From a virus, in IMG/VR virus record IMGVR_UViG_3300025168_000771, positions 1 to 21,908 of that record: a stretch of 21,908 nucleotides of DNA; one strand, given 5' to 3'. The notes beneath the pieces are model-generated. The model had not been told where the DNA came from. It did not search any database and saw nothing but the letters and a program-made list of their open reading frames with translations. Below, piece after piece: positions 9,059 through 15,926 of the stretch. How positions within the stretch are numbered: position 1 is the stretch's first letter; the number at the start of each line of letters is the position of its first letter. The position numbers and the translations under genes were made by a program.

Positions 9059-9490
9059 TTATTTAATCCTTGCTACCATGATGTAATCTTTGCCATCTGG
9101 TCCATATTTTTTCATTACACCTTCTGATGTCATGTTAAACCATTTAGCAAATCGTAGTCCGTGAGTAAAATCAGATCGAACTACTGCCTGGACACGATGA
9201 TAATTACGTTTTGTTATTGTTTCTTCAAATTTTTCTTTTATGTTTTTCAGCATAAAAAATTTATGTTTGTTTGAACCTTTTTTCATAATAATCCAAACGT
9301 CAGCAACACCTTCCCATATAGGGTTGATGCCACCACAAACGATTGGTTGATCATTATGAAAACCTGTCCATGCATCTTTTGTTTCAAGTGCATCTGTTGG
9401 ATAATCTACTGATGAATTTTCAAATTCACCAATTGAAATAATTTTATCAGCATGTGCTGATTGAAATGGTTCAATTCTATAATTATGCAT
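9059..9490 (-). CDS. GNAT-fold protein, T7 gp13-like
   Basis: 143 aa from ATG 9490. A TTG three bases upstream would add one residue, but the ATG is preferred. It overlaps the nozzle gene stop by 8 bases and ends 1 base before the gp14-like gene. The sequence has an N-terminal region ending IVCGGINPIWEGVADVWIIM (a beta-hairpin typical of acetyltransferase folds) and a C-terminus (FNMTSEGVMKKYGPDGKDYIMVARIK) that strongly resembles phage GNAT proteins. T7 gp13, at the same position, belongs to a GNAT-like family and is needed for virion assembly. The canonical acetyl-CoA loop (Q/RxxGxG/A) is not evident, so it may be a structural or assembly protein with a retained fold rather than an active enzyme. 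Confidence 0.7.
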   Translation of the reverse strand: MHNYRIEPFQSAHADKIISIGEFENSSVDYPTDALETKDAWTGFHNDQPIVCGGINPIWEGVADVWIIMKKGSNKHKFFMLKNIKEKFEETITKRNYHRVQAVVRSDFTHGLRFAKWFNMTSEGVMKKYGPDGKDYIMVARIK

Positions 9491-12400
9491 CAAATGTATT
9501 TAGTCTTGGAAACAATGCTACTAAGTTCAATGGTAATGGTTGATCTTGCACGACAACCACATGTCCATCTTTTTCATAATCACCTCTAAACTCAACATCC
9601 TTATCACCCGTAAACAATGGGATAGGAGATGAGATTGGTAGTGATGAATTACGAAATGGTATTGTTTCTAAGTTTTTTAAATCTGGGCCTACTTTACATC
9701 CAAGTGAATCATTTAATCTAACTGTTACACCATGAATACGTTTTATTTTTCCTTGAGCTGTGCCATCATCTGCACCTGATTCTATTCTCATGGTTTGCAA
9801 TACAGACTTATAATTAAATCCTACATGCACTTTTTCTGCTAAATTGTTTAGTGTAATTCCACTAGATGATACTGTTTCATTTGTATGTGTTGCACCATCT
9901 GCCAATACATTAACTAATGCACCTTCTAAATGATGTAATCCAGTTATAGATGTTGTCTTACCACCAGAATACGTTAATCCACTGTCAACATAAAATGCAT
10001 CTTCTTGACTGTTTCCATAATCAAACGGTGTCATAAATTCAACATAATTAACAGTTGCACCATTTACATATCGTTCAACAATCATATACAACTCATCTTC
10101 TGCATTATCAGTTGGTATAGTTGCAATGGTTTTTACTTTTGCGTTAGTTAACCATTTATGAGTTGTTGATGTCGTACTGACTGTTCCTACGGCAACATAG
10201 TTAGTATTAATATAATTTAATCCTGATTTTTTAAAATCTTCAAAATCATATTGATGAATTAATTTAAAAGAATTACCATCAACTGTTATTGTCATGTATG
10301 GATTTTCTATTTCTAATCCAGTAAATTTATCAGCAATCAATTCTGCTGTATAAGATATTATATCTCCATCACCAAAACCATGTGCAGCTGACCAAAACGT
10401 GCTTGTTCTTACGTTTACTTCTTTATATAAATAATGTGTTACAGATTTACCTGAAACAACTGATAATAAATCAACAGCAGTACCAGCAGTTGCATTTGCT
10501 TCTGTTGTTGCAAATTGGATCACATTGGAATCAACAGCAATAATATAATAAAACAGATCTTGTCTTAATCCACCAATAGGATCTGAGTCTGCATAATAAC
10601 TAACAACATCACCCGTAGATAAACCATGAGATGCTTTTGTTATTGCATTGTCACCTACACTTACTGTTGAAGTAGAAACTGTTAAAGGTATTTTTTTAGT
10701 TACTGATTGTTTACCAGTATCAGCCATGCCTCCTAAAATATGTCTATGCCAGGCTATAACATTTTCAGTTCGTTGATATGTTAATCCAGCTAACACACCA
10801 TCAGTTCGTACTACCCACAATATAGATGCTGGCTCTTGTTGGTAAGCAAAGTCAGTAACCAGGCTATCAGTTATGTGATCGGCTAATACCGTAAGATCAG
10901 GTGCAATGTAATTATCACTATCATAGTTATATGTTAGTTCTCGTATCTTACGTTTGGCACGGTGTATAAACAACACAAGGTTGCCAACTGTAATAGCATC
11001 TTTGTTGGCACTGCCGTATGCAGATTGTTTACGAATATTAATGTTAGTAGGGGATAGTCCATTAACACTATCTGATCCTGTTACTAAAAATTCTGCACCC
11101 GTTGTACCAATTAATAATGATCGTGATGCAGCTAAATAACGTATGGCATTAACTTTGTTACTAGCAATGGTAAAGTTCATTGCATCATCTGGATCTGTGC
11201 CTTCTGTAAAGTTTTCGTAATCACCAGACTGTGAAAACCATATTGTCTGTGGATTGTTATTCGTGTTTGCAAAGACCAATCGTTGTTCAAAAAATGACAC
11301 ACACGATGGATAGTTGTTTGTGCCTAAGTTTAATACTGGGTTGTTTAGTTTTGTAACTGTACCTGTTGATCCACTAAATGAACTATAACTTGATGTGTCA
11401 ATGTCTGTACCATCTTTATCTTGCAATACAAAATGTTGATCTGGCCCAGTTAATGTACCTGAAACAAATGTTGTGTAATCAGTTGTATCAATATTAATAC
11501 CATTGCCGTTTTGCAATTGAAATGTAGTTGTAGATGGCACTGTTCCAACTTTAAATGAATTACCATTTAATTGTGTCATACCAACAACATCTGTAATATC
11601 AAAACTATCACCAGCTATCAATCCATGAGCTGCTGATGTAGTTACTACTCCAGGGTTAGCTTTAGTAATTCCACTAATTGTAATTTTATTTTTTAACTCT
11701 CCTACTTTATGAACAACACCATTTATGTTTGTCATACCTCCAATACCAGTAAAAGTTATAAAATCACCTTTGACTAAACCATTATTTAATATTGTAGATA
11801 CAACTCCAGGATTAGCTTGTGTGATAGCTGATACAATAAAATCAGTTCCAGTTGTTAATGTTGGTGTTGAAAATGTCCATGAAGTATGGGCAGTTCTTGA
11901 TAGTTTACGAATAGCATACGATGGATGTGTGATATACATAACATCGGCTGATTGTGCAAATTTAAGATCAGGCAACACACTAAATGGATAAGGTGATGTT
12001 ATTTGATAAATTGGATAAACTACACCTCCTGATGCATACGTTGTTAATGATGTTGTATTAAAATTAGTTCCGTCAGTATTTAATAGTTGAAATGTAGTTG
12101 ATGATCCAACTGTGCCAACCCTAAATTGTCGGCCATTTAATTCTGTCATGCCAACTATGCCATCTAATATAACATAGTCACCAGCTGTTAGTCCGTGAGT
12201 AGCTGATGTCACTACACCTGGATTGGCTTTGGTAATAGCTGATATGTTTAAACCAGTTTTTGTAATGATGCCGTTGTCTTTAAAAAAACGTACATACTCA
12301 TCACCAAACTCAAGCATATATGTTTGTGTCGTTGAAAACTCAAACGGTATAAGTCTGTGAGCTGTACCATTAGTTCCACGTTTGGCTTCGGCAATAAACT

Positions 12401-12560
12401 TTGTGCCTGGTCGTCTTGATGCTACTCCGTGAGGATAGACAATCATATTCTCAATTGTCTTACATCCTACTTTGTACTTTTCTAAATCAATTCGACCATC
12501 CAAATCTTTAGACAGTTCTCCACCAGTAAAACTGGTGTAAGGGTAGGCAGATCTAGCCAT
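9483..12560 (-). CDS. Tail nozzle (tail tubular protein B, gp12-like) with embedded FCCH-type repeats
   Basis: 1025 aa, longer than T7 gp12 (794 aa). The N-terminus (MARSAYPYTSFTGGELSKDL, then KYKVGCKTIENMIVYPHGVASRRPGTKFI) is the conserved start of podovirus nozzle proteins. The core has SVLPDLKFAQSADVMYITHP, NNPVLNLGTNNYPSCVSFFEQRLVFANTNNNPQTIWFSQSGDYENF, and later FYVDSGLTYSGG. Inserted are beta repeats resembling the FCCH-type domain: ITKANPGVV..HGL.AGD..........GMT.LNG..F.VGTV..TTFQL, complete at residues about 106-178 and 296-368, a divided copy at 244-290 plus 373-400, and weaker ones near 645-715 and 725-800. The start shares TAATG with the adaptor gene. The protein forms the end of the tail through which DNA leaves; the repeats probably decorate its outer surface. 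Confidence 0.88.
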   Translation of the reverse strand: MARSAYPYTSFTGGELSKDLDGRIDLEKYKVGCKTIENMIVYPHGVASRRPGTKFIAEAKRGTNGTAHRLIPFEFSTTQTYMLEFGDEYVRFFKDNGIITKTGLNISAITKANPGVVTSATHGLTAGDYVILDGIVGMTELNGRQFRVGTVGSSTTFQLLNTDGTNFNTTSLTTYASGGVVYPIYQITSPYPFSVLPDLKFAQSADVMYITHPSYAIRKLSRTAHTSWTFSTPTLTTGTDFIVSAITQANPGVVSTILNNGLVKGDFITFTGIGGMTNINGVVHKVGELKNKITISGITKANPGVVTTSAAHGLIAGDSFDITDVVGMTQLNGNSFKVGTVPSTTTFQLQNGNGINIDTTDYTTFVSGTLTGPDQHFVLQDKDGTDIDTSSYSSFSGSTGTVTKLNNPVLNLGTNNYPSCVSFFEQRLVFANTNNNPQTIWFSQSGDYENFTEGTDPDDAMNFTIASNKVNAIRYLAASRSLLIGTTGAEFLVTGSDSVNGLSPTNINIRKQSAYGSANKDAITVGNLVLFIHRAKRKIRELTYNYDSDNYIAPDLTVLADHITDSLVTDFAYQQEPASILWVVRTDGVLAGLTYQRTENVIAWHRHILGGMADTGKQSVTKKIPLTVSTSTVSVGDNAITKASHGLSTGDVVSYYADSDPIGGLRQDLFYYIIAVDSNVIQFATTEANATAGTAVDLLSVVSGKSVTHYLYKEVNVRTSTFWSAAHGFGDGDIISYTAELIADKFTGLEIENPYMTITVDGNSFKLIHQYDFEDFKKSGLNYINTNYVAVGTVSTTSTTHKWLTNAKVKTIATIPTDNAEDELYMIVERYVNGATVNYVEFMTPFDYGNSQEDAFYVDSGLTYSGGKTTSITGLHHLEGALVNVLADGATHTNETVSSSGITLNNLAEKVHVGFNYKSVLQTMRIESGADDGTAQGKIKRIHGVTVRLNDSLGCKVGPDLKNLETIPFRNSSLPISSPIPLFTGDKDVEFRGDYEKDGHVVVVQDQPLPLNLVALFPRLNTFDA
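11361..12245 (-). repeat. FCCH-like beta-repeat cluster within the nozzle gene
   Basis: The stretch encodes three copies of a roughly 70-residue repeat: copy 1 about 12245-12027, copy 2 split between about 11831-11690 and 11444-11361, and copy 3 about 11675-11457. Shared residues are ITKANPGVV, a THGL or AHGL turn, GMT.LNG, VGTV and TTFQL. DNA identity between copies is only moderate, so the duplication is not recent. Confidence 0.75.
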
Positions 12561-13126
12561 TAAAACCTCGATGCAATAAACGGATAATCAGAGTCCAATT
12601 CGTCTGGCATACCTTCGGTAGCATCTGCAAATCGAGCATCTTTTAATTTTTCTTTATATCGTTCTTCCATAATCTGAATCATTGTTGTTGATCCAGTTAT
12701 GCCATAAGCAATATCTGCTGCTAGTGCAGCTGTTAGTGTTTCAATTAAACTTGTGTCGTATTGTGTGGTGTCTGTAATTCTTGCCACATATAAAATCTTC
12801 ATAGTCTCAGCATCAGAAACAATTTTTCTGCCTTCGACTTTAAAATCAACATCATCTTGCATTTCAAATGTTTTTAACAATCGAATACAATCAGCTGGCA
12901 ATGTGTACTGGTATGAATATTCATACTCAGGTGTTGCCGTGTCTGCTGCAATTGTTGCACGTTTTAATAAACAATTCCATGGATGTTCACGAAACACACG
13001 GTCTCTTACCATGTCATATCGTTGATTAATCATGCGTGCATTTTTGCTGTCATCAGACAGACTTATAATAGTTGAAGCTCCAATTTGATTTAAAGCTCCG
13101 TTGGCTATGTCAACTTGTGATGTCAT
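12560..13126 (-). CDS. Head-to-tail adaptor (tail tubular protein A, gp11-like)
   Basis: 188 aa, matching T7 gp11 (196 aa). The N-terminal VDIANGALNQIGA, then DDSKNARMINQRYDMVRDRVFREHPWNCLLKRA and YQYTLPADCIRLLKTFE, is the diagnostic pattern of podovirus adaptor proteins. The C-terminus has a helix with LIETLTAALAADIAYGITGS. A dodecamer of this protein sits under the portal and joins it to the nozzle. The gene follows the post-capsid hairpin and has a weak AGAGA ribosome site. Its stop overlaps the nozzle start (TAATG). Confidence 0.9.
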   Translation of the reverse strand: MTSQVDIANGALNQIGASTIISLSDDSKNARMINQRYDMVRDRVFREHPWNCLLKRATIAADTATPEYEYSYQYTLPADCIRLLKTFEMQDDVDFKVEGRKIVSDAETMKILYVARITDTTQYDTSLIETLTAALAADIAYGITGSTTMIQIMEERYKEKLKDARFADATEGMPDELDSDYPFIASRF

Positions 13127-13149
13127 ATAAAATATCTCTTAATGTATGA

Positions 13150-13170
13150 GGGTAGCCATAACGACTACCC
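13150..13170. terminator. Strong hairpin between decoration protein and tail adaptor
   Basis: An inverted repeat of 8 bp (GGGTAGCC, loop ATAAC, GACTACCC, one G-T pair) stands alone in the 62-base gap after the capsid and decoration genes. No T tract follows on either strand. It could be a weak pausing terminator, an RNA processing site or a 3' stabiliser that raises capsid mRNA over the tail genes, comparable in position to T-phi after T7 gene 10. The hairpin is clear; its role is inferred. Confidence 0.6.
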
Positions 13171-13188
13171 CCATAGTTTGCTTAGTGC

Positions 13189-13668
13189 TTAGTTAACAAC
13201 GTAATTGATGTTGAACGACATATCACCAGCAGTACCACCCGCAGCTTGCATAGTTGCAGCCACATAGTAATATCCACCTGGATCTGTTGTATCTCCAGCC
13301 AATTCGTGAAGTTTTTGCCCAGCAGTGTTGATGTTAGCAGCTTCAAAACGAACATCTGCCATTGCCCCAGCGTCAGCTACGGCAGTTGCAAATACATCTT
13401 CGTCTTTAACTACTCCAGCAGAAGTGTAGATTCCAAGATTGAAAGTACACGATCCACCAAGGGTATCTGAACCAATAAATAGTTGAGATATAACAGCATT
13501 ACTTGGTATTGGAGCCAGCATAACAATATCATTGTCATCTGAATCTCCAGCAGCAAGTGCAATAGTACCCTGTGCTACACGAACAACTCCGTGTAAAAGA
13601 GCAGCACTATTTGCCACCTGAGGAGCAGCTTCAAAGTTAGCTACTAAGTCTGAGTTTTTAGTACCCAT
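13189..13668 (-). CDS. Probable head decoration / capsid-associated virion protein
   Basis: 159 aa, low charge, Ala/Gly/Asp-rich and beta-predicted: VRVAQGTIALAAGDSDDNDIVMLAPIP, then NAVISQLFIGSDTLGGSCTFNLGIYTSAG, and PGGYYYVAATMQAAGGTAGDMSFNINYVVN. It has no signal or membrane segment. It lies directly after the major capsid gene with a GGAGA ribosome site before ATG 13668, and before the post-capsid hairpin, so it is probably made at levels similar to the capsid. Position and composition fit a decoration or head-stabilising protein binding the outer shell. I recognise the general type from other short-tailed phages but cannot name a family. Confidence 0.6.
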   Translation of the reverse strand: MGTKNSDLVANFEAAPQVANSAALLHGVVRVAQGTIALAAGDSDDNDIVMLAPIPSNAVISQLFIGSDTLGGSCTFNLGIYTSAGVVKDEDVFATAVADAGAMADVRFEAANINTAGQKLHELAGDTTDPGGYYYVAATMQAAGGTAGDMSFNINYVVN

Positions 13669-13687
13669 AATTATATTCTCCTATCTA

Positions 13688-14560
13688 TTATTCGTTACAC
13701 GGAATTTGAAAAACTTTATTTTCTTCCATTCTTACAGCACCTATGTCCATACAAGTGTAAACTTGTGTAGCATAAGATTTGTCAGCACGAACATCAATTT
13801 TAGCAGTGATATCTTTACCAACGCCTAATTTGATGCTGTCTTGAGTGAAAGCAAAAGCTAGTCTGTCATCCGTATTTGTTGCGTCAAAGTTTAGTCTATT
13901 AGACAAGATGAATTTGAAACCCATAAAAGTATCAATATCACCAGCTGCAAGAGCTTTGACAGTGTTAAAATCACTTGATGTTACTTGAGTTGTACCAAGT
14001 AAATCAGCAATCTGAGTTGCCCCACATACAATGTATCTAGGGATTGAAGGATCGACATCATTCAAATCAAAGAATTTTTTGGCAGCTATCATTTTTGTAA
14101 TAGTTAAGCCATCACCTTGGTTTGCTGTTGCAAACTTAGATGTAGATGGTAATGCAACAGCAGTTGCTCCAGCTACTCCAGCTTGTGCTGATCCTTGTAA
14201 AGCAGAAATGATAACATCATCCATTGATCTTCCCATTGCAGCAGCAGCAGCTTTTGCATAAGAAGAAGTTGGGTCTATTAACATTCTCACTTTGTCTTGG
14301 TCGTCAATCAGGTCTGCCCATTCGTAAGAGGACAAACTTAATCTTCTTCGTGAGTGTGGTGTATCAATCTGAGGTGTATCTGCGTGTCGAGAAGTTCTCT
14401 GTATTGCAGCTGTTACTCCAACTTGATCGTAAAAAGAATTTTTTCCCGTTACGTTTTCCACGTCCACAGCAGCTCTCAAACGGCTTCCCATTTGTTGAGC
14501 TAACATAGCTACATTTGACGAATACTGTTCGACAAACGCAGTTGTGATTTCTGAACTCAT
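13688..14560 (-). CDS. Major capsid protein
   Basis: 290 aa. The N-terminus (TTAFVEQYSSNVAMLAQQMGSRLR) is followed by VTGKNSFYDQVG, RTSRHADTPQIDTPHSRRRLS, YEWADLIDDQDKVRMLIDPTSSYAKAAAAAMGRSMDDVII, and near the end KIDVRADKSYATQVYTCMDIGAVRMEENKVFQIPC. This is the pattern of the roughly 300-aa capsid proteins (HK97 fold presumed) of many T7-supergroup phages of alphaproteobacteria and marine hosts; the RTSRHADTPQ and IDPTS.YA.AAAAAMGR blocks are the most telling. It follows the scaffold, as expected. AAAGGA lies about 8 bases before ATG 14560. Confidence 0.92.
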   Translation of the reverse strand: MSSEITTAFVEQYSSNVAMLAQQMGSRLRAAVDVENVTGKNSFYDQVGVTAAIQRTSRHADTPQIDTPHSRRRLSLSSYEWADLIDDQDKVRMLIDPTSSYAKAAAAAMGRSMDDVIISALQGSAQAGVAGATAVALPSTSKFATANQGDGLTITKMIAAKKFFDLNDVDPSIPRYIVCGATQIADLLGTTQVTSSDFNTVKALAAGDIDTFMGFKFILSNRLNFDATNTDDRLAFAFTQDSIKLGVGKDITAKIDVRADKSYATQVYTCMDIGAVRMEENKVFQIPCNE

Positions 14561-14605
14561 AATTAAGTCCTTTCGTGTTTAAGTTAAGATTAATGTTTCA
14601 GCCAA

Positions 14606-14776
14606 TTATCCCAGTGGGGTTGTCTTGCATTTTACAGCTGGTAGCTGATAGTCTGTCCTATTGTCTTTTGGAGCTGGTAAACCAGTTGTTCCAAATCTTG
14701 TTAGCCAGTTACGATTGATCGTAAGGCCAAAACTTTTTGCACCGTTGCATCGTGTTGAGGATCCATCTTGTTCCAA
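14606..14776 (-). CDS. Possible small reading frame or -1 extension overlapping the scaffold end
   Basis: In the frame one base behind the scaffold, the strand is open from 14785 to a TAA at 14606-14608. It runs through the scaffold stop and 34 codons beyond, encoding LTRFGTTGLPAPKDNRTDYQ and then LPAVKCKTTPLG. Codons are those favoured in this genome (CCA, GCT, ACA, GGA). There is no ATG: the only ordinary start is TTG 14776 without a ribosome site. A -1 slip on the A5 run (14734-14738, codons CAA AAA G) would give an extended scaffold. No other gene explains the 140-base gap. It could also be a chance open frame. Confidence 0.3.
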   Translation of the reverse strand: MEQDGSSTRCNGAKSFGLTINRNWLTRFGTTGLPAPKDNRTDYQLPAVKCKTTPLG

Positions 14777-15543
14777 TACGGGCTGTTAGGTGCAGTTAAG
14801 TCGTTAATCTGTTGTTGCATGTTAGCACTTGATGCAGCTGAGTCTTTGTCTCCAGCAAATACATCTTCTGATACTATGCTTGCCATTTTTGATAGACCTT
14901 TAATTAATGCTGGATTATCTCCGAGCTTTGATCCATCTGCTAATTGCATACCAAACACATCTTCACCAAAGAATTGTTTTCCAACGGTTGATGCTTTGTT
15001 AAGATTGTCATCATAACTTCGGCCCCATTCTTCACGCAGTTCTCTTTGGCTTTGTTCTTTTGCTAGTACAGCATTGTTTTCTAAATCAACCATTGATTGA
15101 CTTGATATGCTATTATAATAATCAAGCAGTCCTTGTGCTTGTGTTGGTGACAATCCATGTTTGTGAGCTGTTTCTTTAAAACTACTCATCAATTGTTCAT
15201 CAATTTGTTCACCTTCACCAACTTCTGCTGTTAGTTCATAAGCATTGGGATCTGACGGTCTACCTAATTTATCGTAAATGTCGTTCCACTCATCTTCAGT
15301 TGTATTAGCTCCTGGTATTACCATCTTGTCTTTGCCAATCATTGACTCAGCATTGATGTAACTTTTTGCTAATGTTGATACGTCACTAAATTTTTCTAGT
15401 GATGCGTTTGTTTTTAGTTCCTCTGGTAAACTGTCTCTCCAGTTTGCAACTGTTTCTTCAGTTGTTACTACTGGAGTTTCTGTTGCAGTTGACTCAGACG
15501 GTTGGCTTTGTTCTTCGACAGCCGTTACCTGATCTTCTGACAT
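14701..15543 (-). CDS. Capsid assembly scaffolding protein (gp9-like)
   Basis: 280 aa (T7 gp9 is 307 aa), acidic, Gln/Ser/Glu-rich and lacking Cys. The disordered N-terminus (EEQSQPSESTATETPVVTTE) is followed by NWRDSLPEELKTNASLEKFSD, a signature of phage scaffolds, then LGRPSDPNAYEL, FKETAHKHGLSPTQAQGLLDYY, REEWGRSYDDNLNKA, and a C-terminal helix with NSPYWNKMDPQHDATVQKVL. The scaffold guides procapsid assembly from inside and leaves before packaging. The gene sits directly before the capsid gene with an AAGGAGA ribosome site before ATG 15543. An open -1 frame continues past its stop. Confidence 0.9.
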   Translation of the reverse strand: MSEDQVTAVEEQSQPSESTATETPVVTTEETVANWRDSLPEELKTNASLEKFSDVSTLAKSYINAESMIGKDKMVIPGANTTEDEWNDIYDKLGRPSDPNAYELTAEVGEGEQIDEQLMSSFKETAHKHGLSPTQAQGLLDYYNSISSQSMVDLENNAVLAKEQSQRELREEWGRSYDDNLNKASTVGKQFFGEDVFGMQLADGSKLGDNPALIKGLSKMASIVSEDVFAGDKDSAASSANMQQQINDLTAPNSPYWNKMDPQHDATVQKVLALRSIVTG

Positions 15544-15553
15544 AGTTGTCTCC

Positions 15554-15661
15554 TTATGTTATGATTAAATAAATTAAAATTAATACGACAGCAGCTGAGA
15601 TAATTTTTATTTTCTTATCTGCATTCCACCATAGTAAAAAATATTGTTTTAATTCTTCCAT
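15554..15661 (-). CDS. 35-aa single-span membrane peptide
   Basis: Read directly from the strand: ATG at 15661 overlaps the stop of the Bbp19-like gene as TAATG, and TAA is at 15554-15556, just before the AAGGAG of the scaffold gene. The peptide begins MEELKQYFLLWWNADKKIKI and ends ISAAVVLILIYLIIT. Residues about 19-35 form one hydrophobic helix; the Lys cluster before it predicts an N-in, C-out orientation. It fits exactly between two well-translated genes, with coupled translation on both sides, which argues it is real. Function unknown: a small lysis (holin or pinholin-like) or virion-membrane role is possible, but nothing proves either. Confidence 0.7.
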   Translation of the reverse strand: MEELKQYFLLWWNADKKIKIISAAVVLILIYLIIT

Positions 15662-15915
15662 TATATTTTCCTATTCAACATTTGAATAATAAACAGAATT
15701 GCTGCACGTTGACCTTCCATAAAAGCAGACTCATGTGAGTCACCTTTAACATTGGTTGTGCTAAACAAATGGCAACGTCTTTGTAAATCTTCTAAGACTG
15801 TTGCTCCGTGTTCACTTTCAAATGTAAGTTTATAAGTTTTAATTAAATAGTTTAACTTTTCTTGTTGTTCTTTTGCTTGATCTTCTTGGTTCTGATTTTG
15901 TTGCTCATCAGCCAT
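15661..15915 (-). CDS. Bbp19-like small phage protein
   Basis: 84 aa. A Gln/Glu-rich leader (residues 1-21) precedes a compact domain: YKLTFESEHGATVLEDLQRRC, then ESAFMEGQRAAILFIIQMLN. The pattern F.S..G..VLEDL...C followed by .....EGQR..........L is what I know from small Bbp19-type proteins encoded beside portal genes in podoviruses. The biochemical role is not established. The AAGGAGAA ribosome site overlaps the portal stop (TAA 15927-15929). The stop overlaps the membrane peptide start. Confidence 0.7.
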   Translation of the reverse strand: MADEQQNQNQEDQAKEQQEKLNYLIKTYKLTFESEHGATVLEDLQRRCHLFSTTNVKGDSHESAFMEGQRAAILFIIQMLNRKI

Positions 15916-15926
15916 AGTGTTTCTCC

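Noticed and set aside
14674-14685. CTGGT-AA-ACCAG inverted repeat in the scaffold-capsid gap as a terminator
   Set aside because: Only five base pairs with a two-base loop and no T tract; likely chance, and it lies in the open -1 frame.
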